A DNA stretch of 19,179 nt, from NCBI GenBank assembly GCA_025964935.1, contig JAOPXW010000410.1:1-19179 (forward strand). Direction: 5' to 3'. The stretch comes from Friedmanniella sp. GTDB taxonomy: Bacteria > Actinomycetota > Actinomycetes > Propionibacteriales > Propionibacteriaceae. Made by a program: the position numbers and the translations under genes. This document shows positions 1 to 7,510 of the stretch, one piece after another (the stretch's first letter is position 1; every line of letters begins with the position of its first letter). The notes beneath the pieces are model-generated. The model was not told the DNA's origin. It saw only the letters and a program-made list of their open reading frames with translations, and made no database searches.

Positions 1-99
1 GCCGGTCGGGCGGCAAGGGACCCACCAGGGTGCTGGGGGTGGATCGGCCCTGGTGGGGACCGATTTCGCGTAACCCGCCCCCCGGCGGGGTGTCGTGGC

Positions 100-105
100 T
101 ACGAT
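100..105 (+). promoter_or_regulatory. -10 box of a probable leaderless promoter for the glycosyltransferase
   Basis: The hexamer TACGAT fits the actinobacterial -10 pattern TANNNT. It ends 8 nt before the ATG at 114, so transcription would begin at or next to the start codon. No convincing -35 box is visible. A small hairpin (CCCGCC, CCCC loop, GGCGGG at 74-89) lies just upstream. The same arrangement occurs at three other genes here. Confidence 0.5.
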
Positions 106-113
106 CGCCGGAG

Positions 114-1250
114 ATGTCTGCCGAACCCGTGGCTGGGGCCCCACGACCCGGGACCCCGCCCGCGGTCGGATCGCCCCCACCCCCACCGCCCGCGCCGCCC
201 CGGGTCACGGTGATCACGCCCGCGTACAACATCGAGCCCTACGTCGCCGAGGCGATGACGGCCGTGCTGGCCCAGACCGTCACGGACTTCGAGTACCTCG
301 TCGTCGACGACGGGTCGCAGGACCGGACCGCCGACATCGCCCGGCAGCTCGCCCGCTCCGACGCCCGCATCCGGGTCGTCGAGGGAGACCATGCCGGTTC
401 GGCGGCCGCCCGCAACCTCGCCCTGACGGTGGCGCGCGGGACCTACGTCGCCTTCTGCGACGGGGACGACCGCTGGGACCCGCAGTTCCTCGAGCGTTCG
501 CTGGCCACCCTCGAGTCGGCGCCGCCGGAGGTCGGGGCGGTGTTCAGCGCCTTCCGGCACATCGACGAACGGGGGCGGCGCGGCCTGACCGCCCGCTACG
601 CCGAACCCGGGGACTACGACGCGGAGCGCATGCTGGCCGGGAGCTGTCCCCCCGGCAACGGGAGCTGCCTGGTGCTCCGGCGGTCCTGTTTCGCCGAGGC
701 CGGTCTGTTCGACGAAGACCTCGACAGCTGCATCGACCTGGACATGTGGATGCGGATCCAGCTCGACTCGCAGACCCCGCTGTTCCGCTTCCTGCCCGAG
801 GTCCTCGTCGAGTGGCGTCGGCGGCCCGGCTCGATCAGCTCCGACGACGGCAAGCGGGTGGACGGGCTGGCCGAGATGCTCCGTCGGTACGGAGCCGTGC
901 TGTCCCGCCGGTCCCGGGGGGCCGCCCACATCTGGCCGGCCGTGATGGCCTTCACCGCGGGCCGGGACCACACCGGCCGCACCTGGCTCCAGGTCGTCCG
1001 TCGCGACGAGCCCTGGTTCTTCGTCCGGGGCCGCAACGGGTTCGCGCTCAGCGTGTTCGCGATCCTCGGACCGCGGTGGGGGCGCGCGCTGCAGCGGGTC
1101 GCCGCCCGGGGCGCGAGCCTGGTGGCCCGACTCCCGACCCGCCTGCTTCCGACGCGCCTGCTTCGGGGCCACCCGGTCCGGGCCGTTTCAGACCCACCCG
1201 CCTCGCTGGTCAGCGTGACGGGGGCAGCGCCGCCAGGACCGCGCGGCTGA
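114..1250 (+). CDS. family 2 glycosyltransferase (GT-A fold)
   Basis: A protein of 378 residues that probably transfers a sugar from a nucleotide-sugar donor to a cell-envelope or exopolysaccharide acceptor at the inner face of the membrane. Residues 1-30 are a Pro/Ala-rich leader. The GT2 domain starts at VTVITPAYN (31-39), with DDGS at 65-68, the metal-binding DGDD at 116-119, and a downstream acidic FDEDLDSCIDLDMW stretch typical of the catalytic-base region. No membrane segment is evident. I chose ATG 114 because a -10 box lies just upstream. An in-frame GTG at 30 with AAGGGA ahead of it would add 28 poorly GT-like residues and cannot be excluded. The 3' end overlaps the convergent SGNH-hydrolase gene. 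No other sugar-polymer gene is adjacent, so the acceptor is unknown. The family call is firm; the substrate is not. Confidence 0.9.
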   Translation: MSAEPVAGAPRPGTPPAVGSPPPPPPAPPRVTVITPAYNIEPYVAEAMTAVLAQTVTDFEYLVVDDGSQDRTADIARQLARSDARIRVVEGDHAGSAAARNLALTVARGTYVAFCDGDDRWDPQFLERSLATLESAPPEVGAVFSAFRHIDERGRRGLTARYAEPGDYDAERMLAGSCPPGNGSCLVLRRSCFAEAGLFDEDLDSCIDLDMWMRIQLDSQTPLFRFLPEVLVEWRRRPGSISSDDGKRVDGLAEMLRRYGAVLSRRSRGAAHIWPAVMAFTAGRDHTGRTWLQVVRRDEPWFFVRGRNGFALSVFAILGPRWGRALQRVAARGASLVARLPTRLLPTRLLRGHPVRAVSDPPASLVSVTGAAPPGPRG

Positions 1251-2025
1251 TCAGGGCCGTCCCGGCGGGGTTGGGGTGGTCCCCGTCGTCGGCCAGCAGC
1301 CCGGTCGGGTCATCCCCACCGCGCCCCTTGAACGGGGTGTAGAGGTCGACGCAGCGGGCGGCCGCGGTGCGGGCCGCTTCGCAGATGGCGGAGTCGGCGG
1401 CACGGGTGATGGCGTCGCTCCAGTCCAGGTAGCCGTCGCTCTCGGCTCGGGCTCCGACCCGGCCGTCGGCGAACACGTTCCAGTACGTCGTCACCAGCAC
1501 CGTCCCCGGCTCGGCGTCGGGTCGCAGCCGGTCGAGCTCGCTCAGCACCCGGTCGAGCCGTCCGGCCATGGCGTCCACGTCGGGTCCGTAGCACGAGGCC
1601 GCGCAGCCGCCCTTCCGCCACCGGTCCAGATCGCCGCCCAGGTCGTTGGCCCCGATCGTGACCACGACGACCGCGGCGTCGCCGGCCTCGCGGCGTACGG
1701 TCGGGTCGTCGCTGAGCCGGGTGGCCACGTCGGTGGTCCGGGCCCCGTTCTGCCCCTCGTGGTCGACCGCCACCGGCCGGTGCTCGCGCTGGGCCAGCAG
1801 CCGGCCGAAGGCGGTGATGTAGTCGGTGCAGTCGCAGTGGTAGCCGGTGGTGACCGAGTCGCCGAGTCCGAGGACGCGTACGGTGCCGGCTGGTGTCGGG
1901 TGCTGGGGAGTGGCCCCGGCGGCACTGCAGCCGGTCAGCAGCAGGGCGAGGACCCCGGCGGCCGCAGCGGCGGCGAGGGGCCGCGGTCGGGGTGGTGGGC
2001 GGCGCGGCCCGGGGGACACCGGCAC
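1210..2025 (-). CDS. SGNH/GDSL-family hydrolase, lipoprotein
   Basis: A 271-residue protein, probably an esterase or lipase attached to the outer face of the membrane by a lipidated cysteine. A basic, Pro/Arg-rich N-terminus leads into a hydrophobic stretch and a lipobox LLTGC with Cys33. Block I is GLGDSVTTG (nucleophile Ser57), a block II-like GQNG lies at 91-94, block III is GANDL (Asn127), and block V is DGDHPNPAG with Asp247 or Asp249 and His250 as the remaining triad candidates. Several cysteines (64, 66, 141, 145, 214, 225) could form disulfides, as expected for an exported protein. The GTG start at 2025 is supported by a -10 box TAGCGT six nt upstream, which implies leaderless translation. 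The last 41 nt overlap the end of the convergent glycosyltransferase gene. The substrate cannot be inferred. Confidence 0.88.
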   Translation of the reverse strand: MPVSPGPRRPPPRPRPLAAAAAAGVLALLLTGCSAAGATPQHPTPAGTVRVLGLGDSVTTGYHCDCTDYITAFGRLLAQREHRPVAVDHEGQNGARTTDVATRLSDDPTVRREAGDAAVVVVTIGANDLGGDLDRWRKGGCAASCYGPDVDAMAGRLDRVLSELDRLRPDAEPGTVLVTTYWNVFADGRVGARAESDGYLDWSDAITRAADSAICEAARTAAARCVDLYTPFKGRGGDDPTGLLADDGDHPNPAGTALISRAVLAALPPSR

Positions 2026-2031
2026 CCGGTC

Positions 2032-2037
2032 ACGCTA
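2032..2037 (-). promoter_or_regulatory. -10 box of a probable leaderless promoter for the SGNH hydrolase
   Basis: On the minus strand TAGCGT is followed by six nt (gaccgg) and then the GTG start at 2025. Transcription would start on the start codon. No -35 box is recognisable. Confidence 0.5.
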
Positions 2038-2130
2038 GTCGGCCCACCTGTGAGCCGGCCACGACCACGACGAACGCGGCCGGAACCTCCAGGGTCCCGA
2101 CCGCGTCCGGTCTCGGTGGCGCTCGCCCGG

Positions 2131-3600
2131 TCAGCGGCGGAGCGACTCCAGCGTGGCGCGGGCGCCGTGCTGGTGCAGCGAGGCCAGGGCGGCCAGGTAC
2201 GGCTCGGTGAAGCCCGGCTCGTCCACCAGGTCCCCGAACAGCTCCCGGTTGGCCACGAAGGCCAGGGGCTGCTCCCGCTGCGTCTTCGCGATGGCCGTCA
2301 GCTGGTCGGCGATCCGGTCCACGACCGTGATCGGCTCACCCACCTCGTCGACGGCTTCGGCGTAGCGGGCCCAGCTGGCCACGATCGTGGCCGAGCGGGT
2401 GACGTCCCGGCCGGCGGCCAGGTTCTCCCGGATGACCGGCAGCAGCCACTTGGGGATGCGGTCCGAGCTCTCCGCGCAGAGCCGGGCGACGGTGTCGCGG
2501 ACGGCGGCGTTGGAGAAGCGCTCGATCAGCTGCTGCTTGTAGTCGGTCAGGTCGATGCCCGGCACCGGGGACAGCGTCGGTGTGGCCTCCAGGTCCATGT
2601 AGTCGAGCAGGAACTGCGCGAACAGGGGATCCTGGGCGACCTCGTGCACCAGCCGGTAGCCGGCCAGGTAGCCGACATAGCAGAGCGCCTGGTGGCTCGC
2701 GTTCAGCAGCCGCAGCTTCATCAGCTCGTACGGCTCCACGTCGGTGACCACCTGCACGCCGACGTCCTCGTACGGCGGACGGCCCAGCGAGAAGCTGTCC
2801 TCGAGCACCCACTGGGTGAACGGCTCGCAGACCACCGGCCAGGCGTCGGTGACGCCGAACCGCTCGGCCACCTGGGCCCGGTCCTCGTCGGTGGTGACCG
2901 GGGTGATCCGGTCGACCATCGAGTTGGGGAACCGGACCTGGCTCGCGACCCAGTCACCCAGCTCGGGATCCCGCAGCCGGGCGAAGGCGGTGAACACCTC
3001 CTGCGCCACGTGGCCGTTGCCCTGGATGTTGTCGCAGGACATCACCGTGAACGGCTCGACGCCCCGGTTGCGACGGCGGACGAGGGCCTCGGTCACCAGC
3101 CCGAAGACCGTCGCGGGGACGGCGCCCGGCTGCAGGTCGGCCTTGACCGCCGGGTTCTCCCCGTCGAACTCCCCGGTCACGGGGTGGAAGTTGTAGCCGC
3201 CCTCGGTCACGGTCAGCGAGACGATCCGGGTCGAGGGGTCCGCCATCTTCTCGATCACGGCCTCGGCGTCGTCGGGGGCGTACAGGTACTCCACGATCGA
3301 CCCGATGATCCGGGGCTCCCAGCCACCGGCGGGGTCCTTCAGCACCAGGGTGTAGAGACAGTCCTGGGCGTCCATGGCCTGTCGCATCCGGAGGTCGAAC
3401 GGCATCACGCCGACCCCGCAGATGCCCCAGTCCAGGGCCTTGCGCTGCTCCATCAGGGCGTCGAGGTACATCGCCTGGTGGGCGCGGTGGAAGCCGCCGA
3501 CCCCGAAGTGCACGATGCCTGTCCGTACCTGGGTGCGGTCGTAGCCGGGCCCGGGGACCGACAGGGACCCCAGGGTCGCGTTGCTCAGTGGCCGGCTCAT
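2131..3600 (-). CDS. mannitol/polyol 2-dehydrogenase (long-chain mannitol dehydrogenase family)
   Basis: A 489-residue cytoplasmic NAD-dependent enzyme, expected to oxidise D-mannitol or a related polyol (arabitol, sorbitol) to the 2-ketose. The Rossmann dinucleotide-binding segment is GIVHFGVGGFHRAHQ (28-42). The catalytic set appears complete: Asn191 in SCDN, Asp230, Glu292, Lys295, Asn300 and His303 in KLRLLNASH. From memory, these numbers coincide with those of Pseudomonas fluorescens mannitol 2-dehydrogenase, and the length is typical of that family. The fructuronate and altronate reductases of the same superfamily are the main alternative, but the polyol-type ABC transporter upstream favours a polyol substrate. 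It is the last gene of the operon, with its ATG 7 nt after the preceding permease stop. No strong Shine-Dalgarno is visible, so translational coupling is likely. No kinase for the ketose product is nearby. Confidence 0.9.
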   Translation of the reverse strand: MSRPLSNATLGSLSVPGPGYDRTQVRTGIVHFGVGGFHRAHQAMYLDALMEQRKALDWGICGVGVMPFDLRMRQAMDAQDCLYTLVLKDPAGGWEPRIIGSIVEYLYAPDDAEAVIEKMADPSTRIVSLTVTEGGYNFHPVTGEFDGENPAVKADLQPGAVPATVFGLVTEALVRRRNRGVEPFTVMSCDNIQGNGHVAQEVFTAFARLRDPELGDWVASQVRFPNSMVDRITPVTTDEDRAQVAERFGVTDAWPVVCEPFTQWVLEDSFSLGRPPYEDVGVQVVTDVEPYELMKLRLLNASHQALCYVGYLAGYRLVHEVAQDPLFAQFLLDYMDLEATPTLSPVPGIDLTDYKQQLIERFSNAAVRDTVARLCAESSDRIPKWLLPVIRENLAAGRDVTRSATIVASWARYAEAVDEVGEPITVVDRIADQLTAIAKTQREQPLAFVANRELFGDLVDEPGFTEPYLAALASLHQHGARATLESLRR

Positions 3601-3607
3601 CGACGGG

Positions 3608-4510
3608 TCACTTGACCGCGCCGAGCGAGAGACCCTGGACCAGCTTGTCCTGGGCGGCGAACCCGGCGATCAGCACCGGCAGCGAGACCGCGGTGGCGGC
3701 GGCGCAGACCTTGGCCAGGAACAGGCCCTGGGAGGTGACGAAGCTGGTCAGGAAGACCGGGGCGGTCTGGGCCACGATGGAGGTCAAGGTGTTGGCCAGC
3801 AACAGCTCGTTCCAGCTGAAGATGAAGCAGATCAGGGCGGTGGCCGCGATCCCGGGGGAGATGATCGGGACGATGATGCTGCGCAGCGTCCGGACCAGCC
3901 CGGCTCCGTCGATGGCGGCGGCCTCGAACAGCTCGACCGGGATGTCGGCCAGGAAGGACCGCAGCATCCAGACCGCGATCGGGAGGTTCATCGCGGTGTA
4001 GAGGATGACGATGAAGTTGATGTTGTCGAGCACGCCGATCGTCTTGGCGATGATGTAGAGCGGCAGCAGGCCACCGACGGCGGGCAGGAACTTCGTGGAC
4101 AGGAAGAAGAACATCACGTCGGTCCACTTCTCGACGGGCTTGACCGAGAGGGCGTACGCCGCGGGGATCGCGAGCAGGATCACCACGATGGTCGAGACGA
4201 CCGATGCGGTCACCGAGTTGATCAGCGGCGGCCAGGGGCTGGCCCCGGAGGACGCGCCGAAGAACTCGCGGTAGCCGTCCAGGGTCAGCGGGGCGAAGAA
4301 GCTCGGCGGGTTCGTCGCCGCGTTGAACTCGCTGTGCAGGCTGGTCAGCAGCATGTAGAAGACCGGGAACACGAAGAGGATGCCGATCACCCAGGCGAGC
4401 AGGCCCAGGGCGAAGTTGGCCCGGCGGGAGCCCAGGTGGCGGGCGCGGGCGTTGGAGGCCCGCCGGCTGGCGGCGAGCTTGGAGGGCGCGGAGGCCAGAG
4501 CGGTGGTCAC
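3608..4510 (-). CDS. ABC sugar/polyol transporter permease, MalG type
   Basis: A 300-residue integral membrane protein forming half of the channel of a carbohydrate-uptake (CUT1-type) ABC importer. A basic cytosolic N-terminus of about 30 residues precedes six predicted membrane segments (the first about 33-57). The ATPase-docking EAA loop reads EAAAIDGAGLVRTLRSIIVP (196-215), with the conserved G and the P that follow. Transport occurs at the cytoplasmic membrane with the partner permease at 4512-5480 and the binding protein at 5599-6969. The start is GTG at 4510, only one nt after the upstream gene's stop. A Shine-Dalgarno GGAAGGGA lies inside that upstream gene about 6 nt before the start, so the two are coupled. 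The assignment to polyols comes from the dehydrogenase behind it; the permease alone would fit any CUT1 substrate. Confidence 0.92.
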   Translation of the reverse strand: MTTALASAPSKLAASRRASNARARHLGSRRANFALGLLAWVIGILFVFPVFYMLLTSLHSEFNAATNPPSFFAPLTLDGYREFFGASSGASPWPPLINSVTASVVSTIVVILLAIPAAYALSVKPVEKWTDVMFFFLSTKFLPAVGGLLPLYIIAKTIGVLDNINFIVILYTAMNLPIAVWMLRSFLADIPVELFEAAAIDGAGLVRTLRSIIVPIISPGIAATALICFIFSWNELLLANTLTSIVAQTAPVFLTSFVTSQGLFLAKVCAAATAVSLPVLIAGFAAQDKLVQGLSLGAVK

Positions 4511-4511
4511 G

Positions 4512-5480
4512 TCAGTTCCCTTCCTCGAACAGGCTGGACAGGGTGCGCAGGGTGAAGGTCGCGATGATGATCGTGCCGATCACGACGATCACTCCCTGGG
4601 CGGAGGCCAAGCCGTAGTCCTGGGCGTTGTAGAGCGTCTGGTAGATGGTGTACGGCAGGTTGGCCGTCCCGTAGGCGCCGGCGGTCATGGTGAAGACCGA
4701 GTCGAACTGCTGGATGATGTAGATGGTGCCGAGCAGTCCGGCGAGCTCGAGGTAACGGCGCATGTGGGGCATGGTCATGTTGGCGAAGGTCTGCCACGTG
4801 CCGGCCCCGTCCACCTGGGCGGCCTCCATGATGTCGCCGGGTCGCGACTGCAGCCCGGCCAGCAGGATGAGGGTCATGAACGGCGTCCACTGCCAGATCA
4901 GTTCGCCCATGATCGCCAGCCGGGGGAAGTCGGTGATCCAGTCGGGCTGCGGGGCCGAGGCGCCGAAGATCTGGGTGAGCACGCCGTTGAAGAGGCCGTA
5001 CTCCGGGTTGTACATCGCGTGCTTCCACAGCAGGGCCGCCGCGACCGGGACGACCAGGAACGGCGCGATCATCATGGTGCGGACGGCGCCGCGGCCGAGA
5101 AAGTCACGGTTGAGCAGCAGCGCGATGCCCAGGCCGAACGCCAGGGAGACCAGGACCACGGTGACGGTCAGCAGGATGGTGAAGAACACGCTCGCCCGCA
5201 GGCCCGGGTCGGTGAAGACGGTCGCGAAGTTCTGCAGCGTCCCGAACGCGATCTCGTCGGGATAGTTGGCGTTCCAGTTCGTGAACGAGACCACCAGCGT
5301 CGCCAGGAACGGCAGCTGGGTCATGATGACGACGAAGACGAGGGCGGGGAGCAGGGGGACCCGGCGGAGCCAGCCCTTCTTGTTCAGCCAGCGCTCGTTG
5401 AAGGGACGGGTGTCCTTCGGCTTGCTTGGCTTCGGTTCGTTCTTCTCGGAGCGGACGGGTGTCGCGGTTGCGGTGGCCAT
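4512..5480 (-). CDS. ABC sugar/polyol transporter permease, MalF type
   Basis: A 322-residue integral membrane protein, the second channel subunit of the CUT1-type importer. A charged cytosolic leader of about 40 residues, rich in Lys and Pro (EKNEPKPSKPKD), is followed by six predicted membrane segments, the first about 42-66. The EAA loop is EAAQVDGAGTWQTFANMTMP (219-238). The ATG at 5480 has AGGAAGAA about 8 nt upstream, a clear ribosome-binding site. That site matters because a long hairpin-containing spacer separates this gene from the binding-protein gene. Similar MalF-type subunits named SmoF or MtlF serve sorbitol/mannitol uptake in other bacteria. I infer polyol transport from operon context, not from residues in the permease. 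Confidence 0.92.
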   Translation of the reverse strand: MATATATPVRSEKNEPKPSKPKDTRPFNERWLNKKGWLRRVPLLPALVFVVIMTQLPFLATLVVSFTNWNANYPDEIAFGTLQNFATVFTDPGLRASVFFTILLTVTVVLVSLAFGLGIALLLNRDFLGRGAVRTMMIAPFLVVPVAAALLWKHAMYNPEYGLFNGVLTQIFGASAPQPDWITDFPRLAIMGELIWQWTPFMTLILLAGLQSRPGDIMEAAQVDGAGTWQTFANMTMPHMRRYLELAGLLGTIYIIQQFDSVFTMTAGAYGTANLPYTIYQTLYNAQDYGLASAQGVIVVIGTIIIATFTLRTLSSLFEEGN

Positions 5481-5515
5481 CGCGGGCTTCTTCCTGAGTC
5501 GGCTGGGGTGAGGTG

Positions 5516-5533
5516 CTGGCCGGGGCCGGCCAG
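5516..5533 (-). other. second hairpin in the spacer between binding-protein and permease genes
   Basis: CTGGCCGGGGCCGGCCAG consists of perfect 8-bp arms around a GG centre. It lies about 30 nt downstream of the larger hairpin at 5563-5592 and 35 nt before the permease start codon. In RNA the actual loop would be larger than two nt. It may reinforce RNA processing or partial termination. Confidence 0.5.
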
Positions 5534-5562
5534 GAGCCGGGGCGGCGCGGTCGGGCCGGGAA

Positions 5563-5592
5563 CCGGTCCGGGGGCCGAGGCCCCCGGACCGG
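5563..5592 (-). terminator. strong intercistronic hairpin after the binding-protein gene
   Basis: CCGGTCCGGGGGCC and GGCCCCCGGACCGG form a perfect 14-bp stem with a two-nt GA centre (in practice a 4-nt loop). It begins 6 nt after the TAG stop of the binding-protein gene and has no T-tract. In sugar ABC operons such as malE-malF, a structure at this point limits read-through or protects the upstream mRNA, so that binding protein exceeds permease. I infer the same role here; a complete terminator would contradict the operon structure. Confidence 0.65.
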
Positions 5593-5598
5593 ACCGGA

Positions 5599-6969
5599 CT
5601 ACTTGCCCTGGTACTTCTTGGCGACGGTCTCGGCCAGCTTCTGGCCGTTGTTGAGGGCGTCGTCGACGGTCGTCTTGCCCGCGATCACCCCGGACACGTC
5701 CTGGGAGACCTTGGTCCCCAGGTCGGTGAACTCGGGGATGTCGACGAACTGGATGCCGACGGTGGGCCGGGGCTGGACGCCCGGGTTGGTCGGGTCAGCG
5801 CTCTCGATGGCCTTCAGGGTGGCCGGGGCGAACGCGCCGGCGGCCTTCAGGTAGTCGGCGTTCTTGTAGGTCGACTCACGCTTGCCGGCGGGGACGGTGG
5901 CCCAGCCGTCCTGCGCCCCGACGAGCTCCTCGTACTTCTTGGAGCTGGCCCACGAGATGAACTTCCAGGCGTCGTCGGTCTTGGTGCTCTTCTTCTCCAT
6001 CGCCCACGACCAGGCGTACAGCCAGCCGGCGGACTTGGTCATCTTGACGGGAGCCTGGGCGTAGCCCATCTTGCCCTTGACCGGGGAGTTGTCGGCCTCC
6101 AGCGAACCGGCGGCGGAGGTGGCGTCGTACCACATGGCGACCTTGGACTGGGTCGTGGCGGTCAGGCACTCGGCGAAGCCGGCCTGTGCCGCACCCGACT
6201 CGCCGTGGGCCTTCACCAGGTCGGTGTAGAAGGTCACAGCGGCCTTGAACTCGGGCGCGTTCACCTTGGGGGTCCAGTCCTTCTCGAACCAGGTGCCACC
6301 GAAGGTGTTGACCACCGTGGTGAGCGGGGCGAAGACCTCGCCCCAGCCGGGGAGCCCCCGCAGGCAGATCCCCTTCATGCCCGGCTGAGCGCCGTCGGCC
6401 TTGGCCGCGGCGGCCGCGACCTCGTCCCAGGTGGGGGTGTCGCTGAGCTTGACCCCGAGCTTGTCCATGACGTCCTTGCGGTACATCAGGAACGAGGACT
6501 CACCGTAGAACGGCTCGCCGTAGAGCTTGCCGTCCGGGCCCTTGAGGGACGCGGTCATGGCCGGGAAGATGTCGGCCTGGTTGAAGTCCTTGTCGTCCTT
6601 GTAGGCCTGGATGTCCTCCAGCGGGGTCAGCCAGCCGTTCTTGGAGTAGAACGGGATCTCGAAGTTCGACAGGGTCGCGACGTCGAACTGGCCCGACTGG
6701 TTGGCGAACTCCTGCGCGGCCTGGTTGCGCATGTCGTTCTCCGGCTTCACGGTGAAGTTCACCTTGATGCCGGACTCCTTCTCGAACTCGCCGATGTGCT
6801 TCTGCAGCGCGAGCATCTGCGGGTTGTTCACCATCAGCACGTTGATGGAGTGGTCGGACGTGCCGCCACCGCTCGTGCCGCCGCCGCCGCCGGCGCCGCT
6901 ACAGGCCGCGGTCGCCACCAACAGTGCGGACAGGCCTGCGGCTGCCGCCGCCTTGTGAGTCCAGCGCAT
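5599..6969 (-). CDS. extracellular solute-binding lipoprotein of the polyol ABC transporter
   Basis: A 456-residue family 1 solute-binding protein that captures the polyol outside the cell and delivers it to the permeases. The N-terminus MRWTHKAAAAAGLSALLVA is a lipoprotein signal with ATAAC as lipobox (Cys23). A Gly/Ser-rich linker (24-38) follows, then the mature domain from about INVLMVNNPQ. Sequence such as FDVATLSNFEIPFYSKNGWL and the aromatic-rich FGGTWFEKDW fits the sorbitol/mannitol-binding cluster. I chose ATG 6969 rather than the in-frame codon at 7083, because AAAGGAA sits about 9 nt upstream and the signal peptide begins exactly here. It is the first gene of the operon. It is followed by a strong hairpin, which probably gives it the highest expression. 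Confidence 0.93.
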   Translation of the reverse strand: MRWTHKAAAAAGLSALLVATAACSGAGGGGGTSGGGTSDHSINVLMVNNPQMLALQKHIGEFEKESGIKVNFTVKPENDMRNQAAQEFANQSGQFDVATLSNFEIPFYSKNGWLTPLEDIQAYKDDKDFNQADIFPAMTASLKGPDGKLYGEPFYGESSFLMYRKDVMDKLGVKLSDTPTWDEVAAAAAKADGAQPGMKGICLRGLPGWGEVFAPLTTVVNTFGGTWFEKDWTPKVNAPEFKAAVTFYTDLVKAHGESGAAQAGFAECLTATTQSKVAMWYDATSAAGSLEADNSPVKGKMGYAQAPVKMTKSAGWLYAWSWAMEKKSTKTDDAWKFISWASSKKYEELVGAQDGWATVPAGKRESTYKNADYLKAAGAFAPATLKAIESADPTNPGVQPRPTVGIQFVDIPEFTDLGTKVSQDVSGVIAGKTTVDDALNNGQKLAETVAKKYQGK

Positions 6970-7217
6970 CTGGAGTCGTTCCTTTCGTGGGGTTGTCCCT
7001 TGAGCAGGGATGGAGGCCTGGATCGGCCGTCTCAGAGCAAGGCGAGGAGCCGCCCGAAGGGACTTCTCACCATTCGCCCGCACCGCCGTCGGCCCGGCCG
7101 AAGGCGCGGACTGCGGGCGAAGCAGGTCACTGTCGAAGGACAGGGAACGGGGGAATGACGCGCCGGAGCAGAAGGTGAGGACGGCCGGGAGGGGTTGTGC
7201 CCCCGTACGGCTCGCCT

Positions 7218-7230
7218 CGGATCAGATCCG
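7218..7230. promoter_or_regulatory. perfect 13-nt palindrome, candidate operator
   Basis: CGGATC, A, GATCCG is symmetric around a single central base. It is about 250 nt upstream of the binding-protein start codon, on the side expected for a regulator of the polyol operon. The motif matches no operator I can name. Confidence 0.3.
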
Positions 7231-7411
7231 GGCCACGGCGACTGTCGGGACGCGAGGAGAGGGTGGGCGGGAACGGCCGGGGTCGGTACGCAGGCCGGCG
7301 CCGGCTGGCGCTGTCCCGCTGCGAGTCCCATCGTGCCCATCACCCGATCTCACGCTGATCAGTAGTCGTTGCGCCGCAGACCCGGGCCGTGCCCGAGCCT
7401 GCATGCCGTGC

Positions 7412-7431
7412 TGCGTATATGTATAACCTAA
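7412..7431 (-). promoter_or_regulatory. AT-rich promoter-like island, probable operon promoter
   Basis: This short stretch is far more AT-rich than anything around it. On the minus strand it offers TATACA (7425-7420) as a -10-like box. About 18 nt upstream, TGGTCA (7449-7444) would take the -35 position and overlaps one arm of the inverted repeat. On the plus strand TATAAC (7422-7427) is also possible. Which strand is used cannot be decided from sequence alone. Confidence 0.35.
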
Positions 7432-7442
7432 GAGCCCGGGTG

Positions 7443-7510
7443 GTGACCAGTTCTGTTGGCTTGTCGCCCGAATGTTTCCGAAATGAGTCCTCCCGAGCTC
7501 AACTGGTCAC
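7443..7510. promoter_or_regulatory. 10-bp inverted repeat with 48-nt spacing, candidate paired operator
   Basis: GTGACCAGTT (7443-7452) and AACTGGTCAC (7501-7510) are exact reverse complements. The right arm extends into a further imperfect dyad, with CTGGT at 7503-7507 and ACCAG at 7524-7528 around CACG-CTA-CGTG. The left arm overlaps the -35 region of the presumed operon promoter. This layout suits a LacI- or GntR-type repressor bound at two sites. Confidence 0.4.

Noticed and set aside
2055..2083. CCGGCC and GGCCGG as a terminator after the dehydrogenase gene
   Set aside because: Only 6-bp arms with a 17-nt loop, 48 nt from the stop codon and no T-tract; too weak in this GC-rich DNA.
1276..3615. 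A 779-codon open frame on the plus strand
   Set aside because: It is antisense to the SGNH hydrolase and mannitol dehydrogenase genes. Its product is a Gly/Val/His/Arg-rich string with no domain, typical of the complementary frame of GC-rich genes.
6970..7083. Longer N-terminus for the binding protein, starting at 7083
   Set aside because: The extra 38 residues are Arg/Pro-rich and would bury the lipoprotein signal, while ATG 6969 has a good Shine-Dalgarno.
7032..7404. Short open frames of 60-138 codons in the long intergenic region
   Set aside because: Their products are Arg/Pro/Ser-rich and mutually overlapping, lack ribosome-binding sites and resemble no family.
7475..7483. TTTCCGAAA as an operator
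   Set aside because: Only four paired bases per arm with no extension; likely chance, although it lies near the polyol operon promoter.
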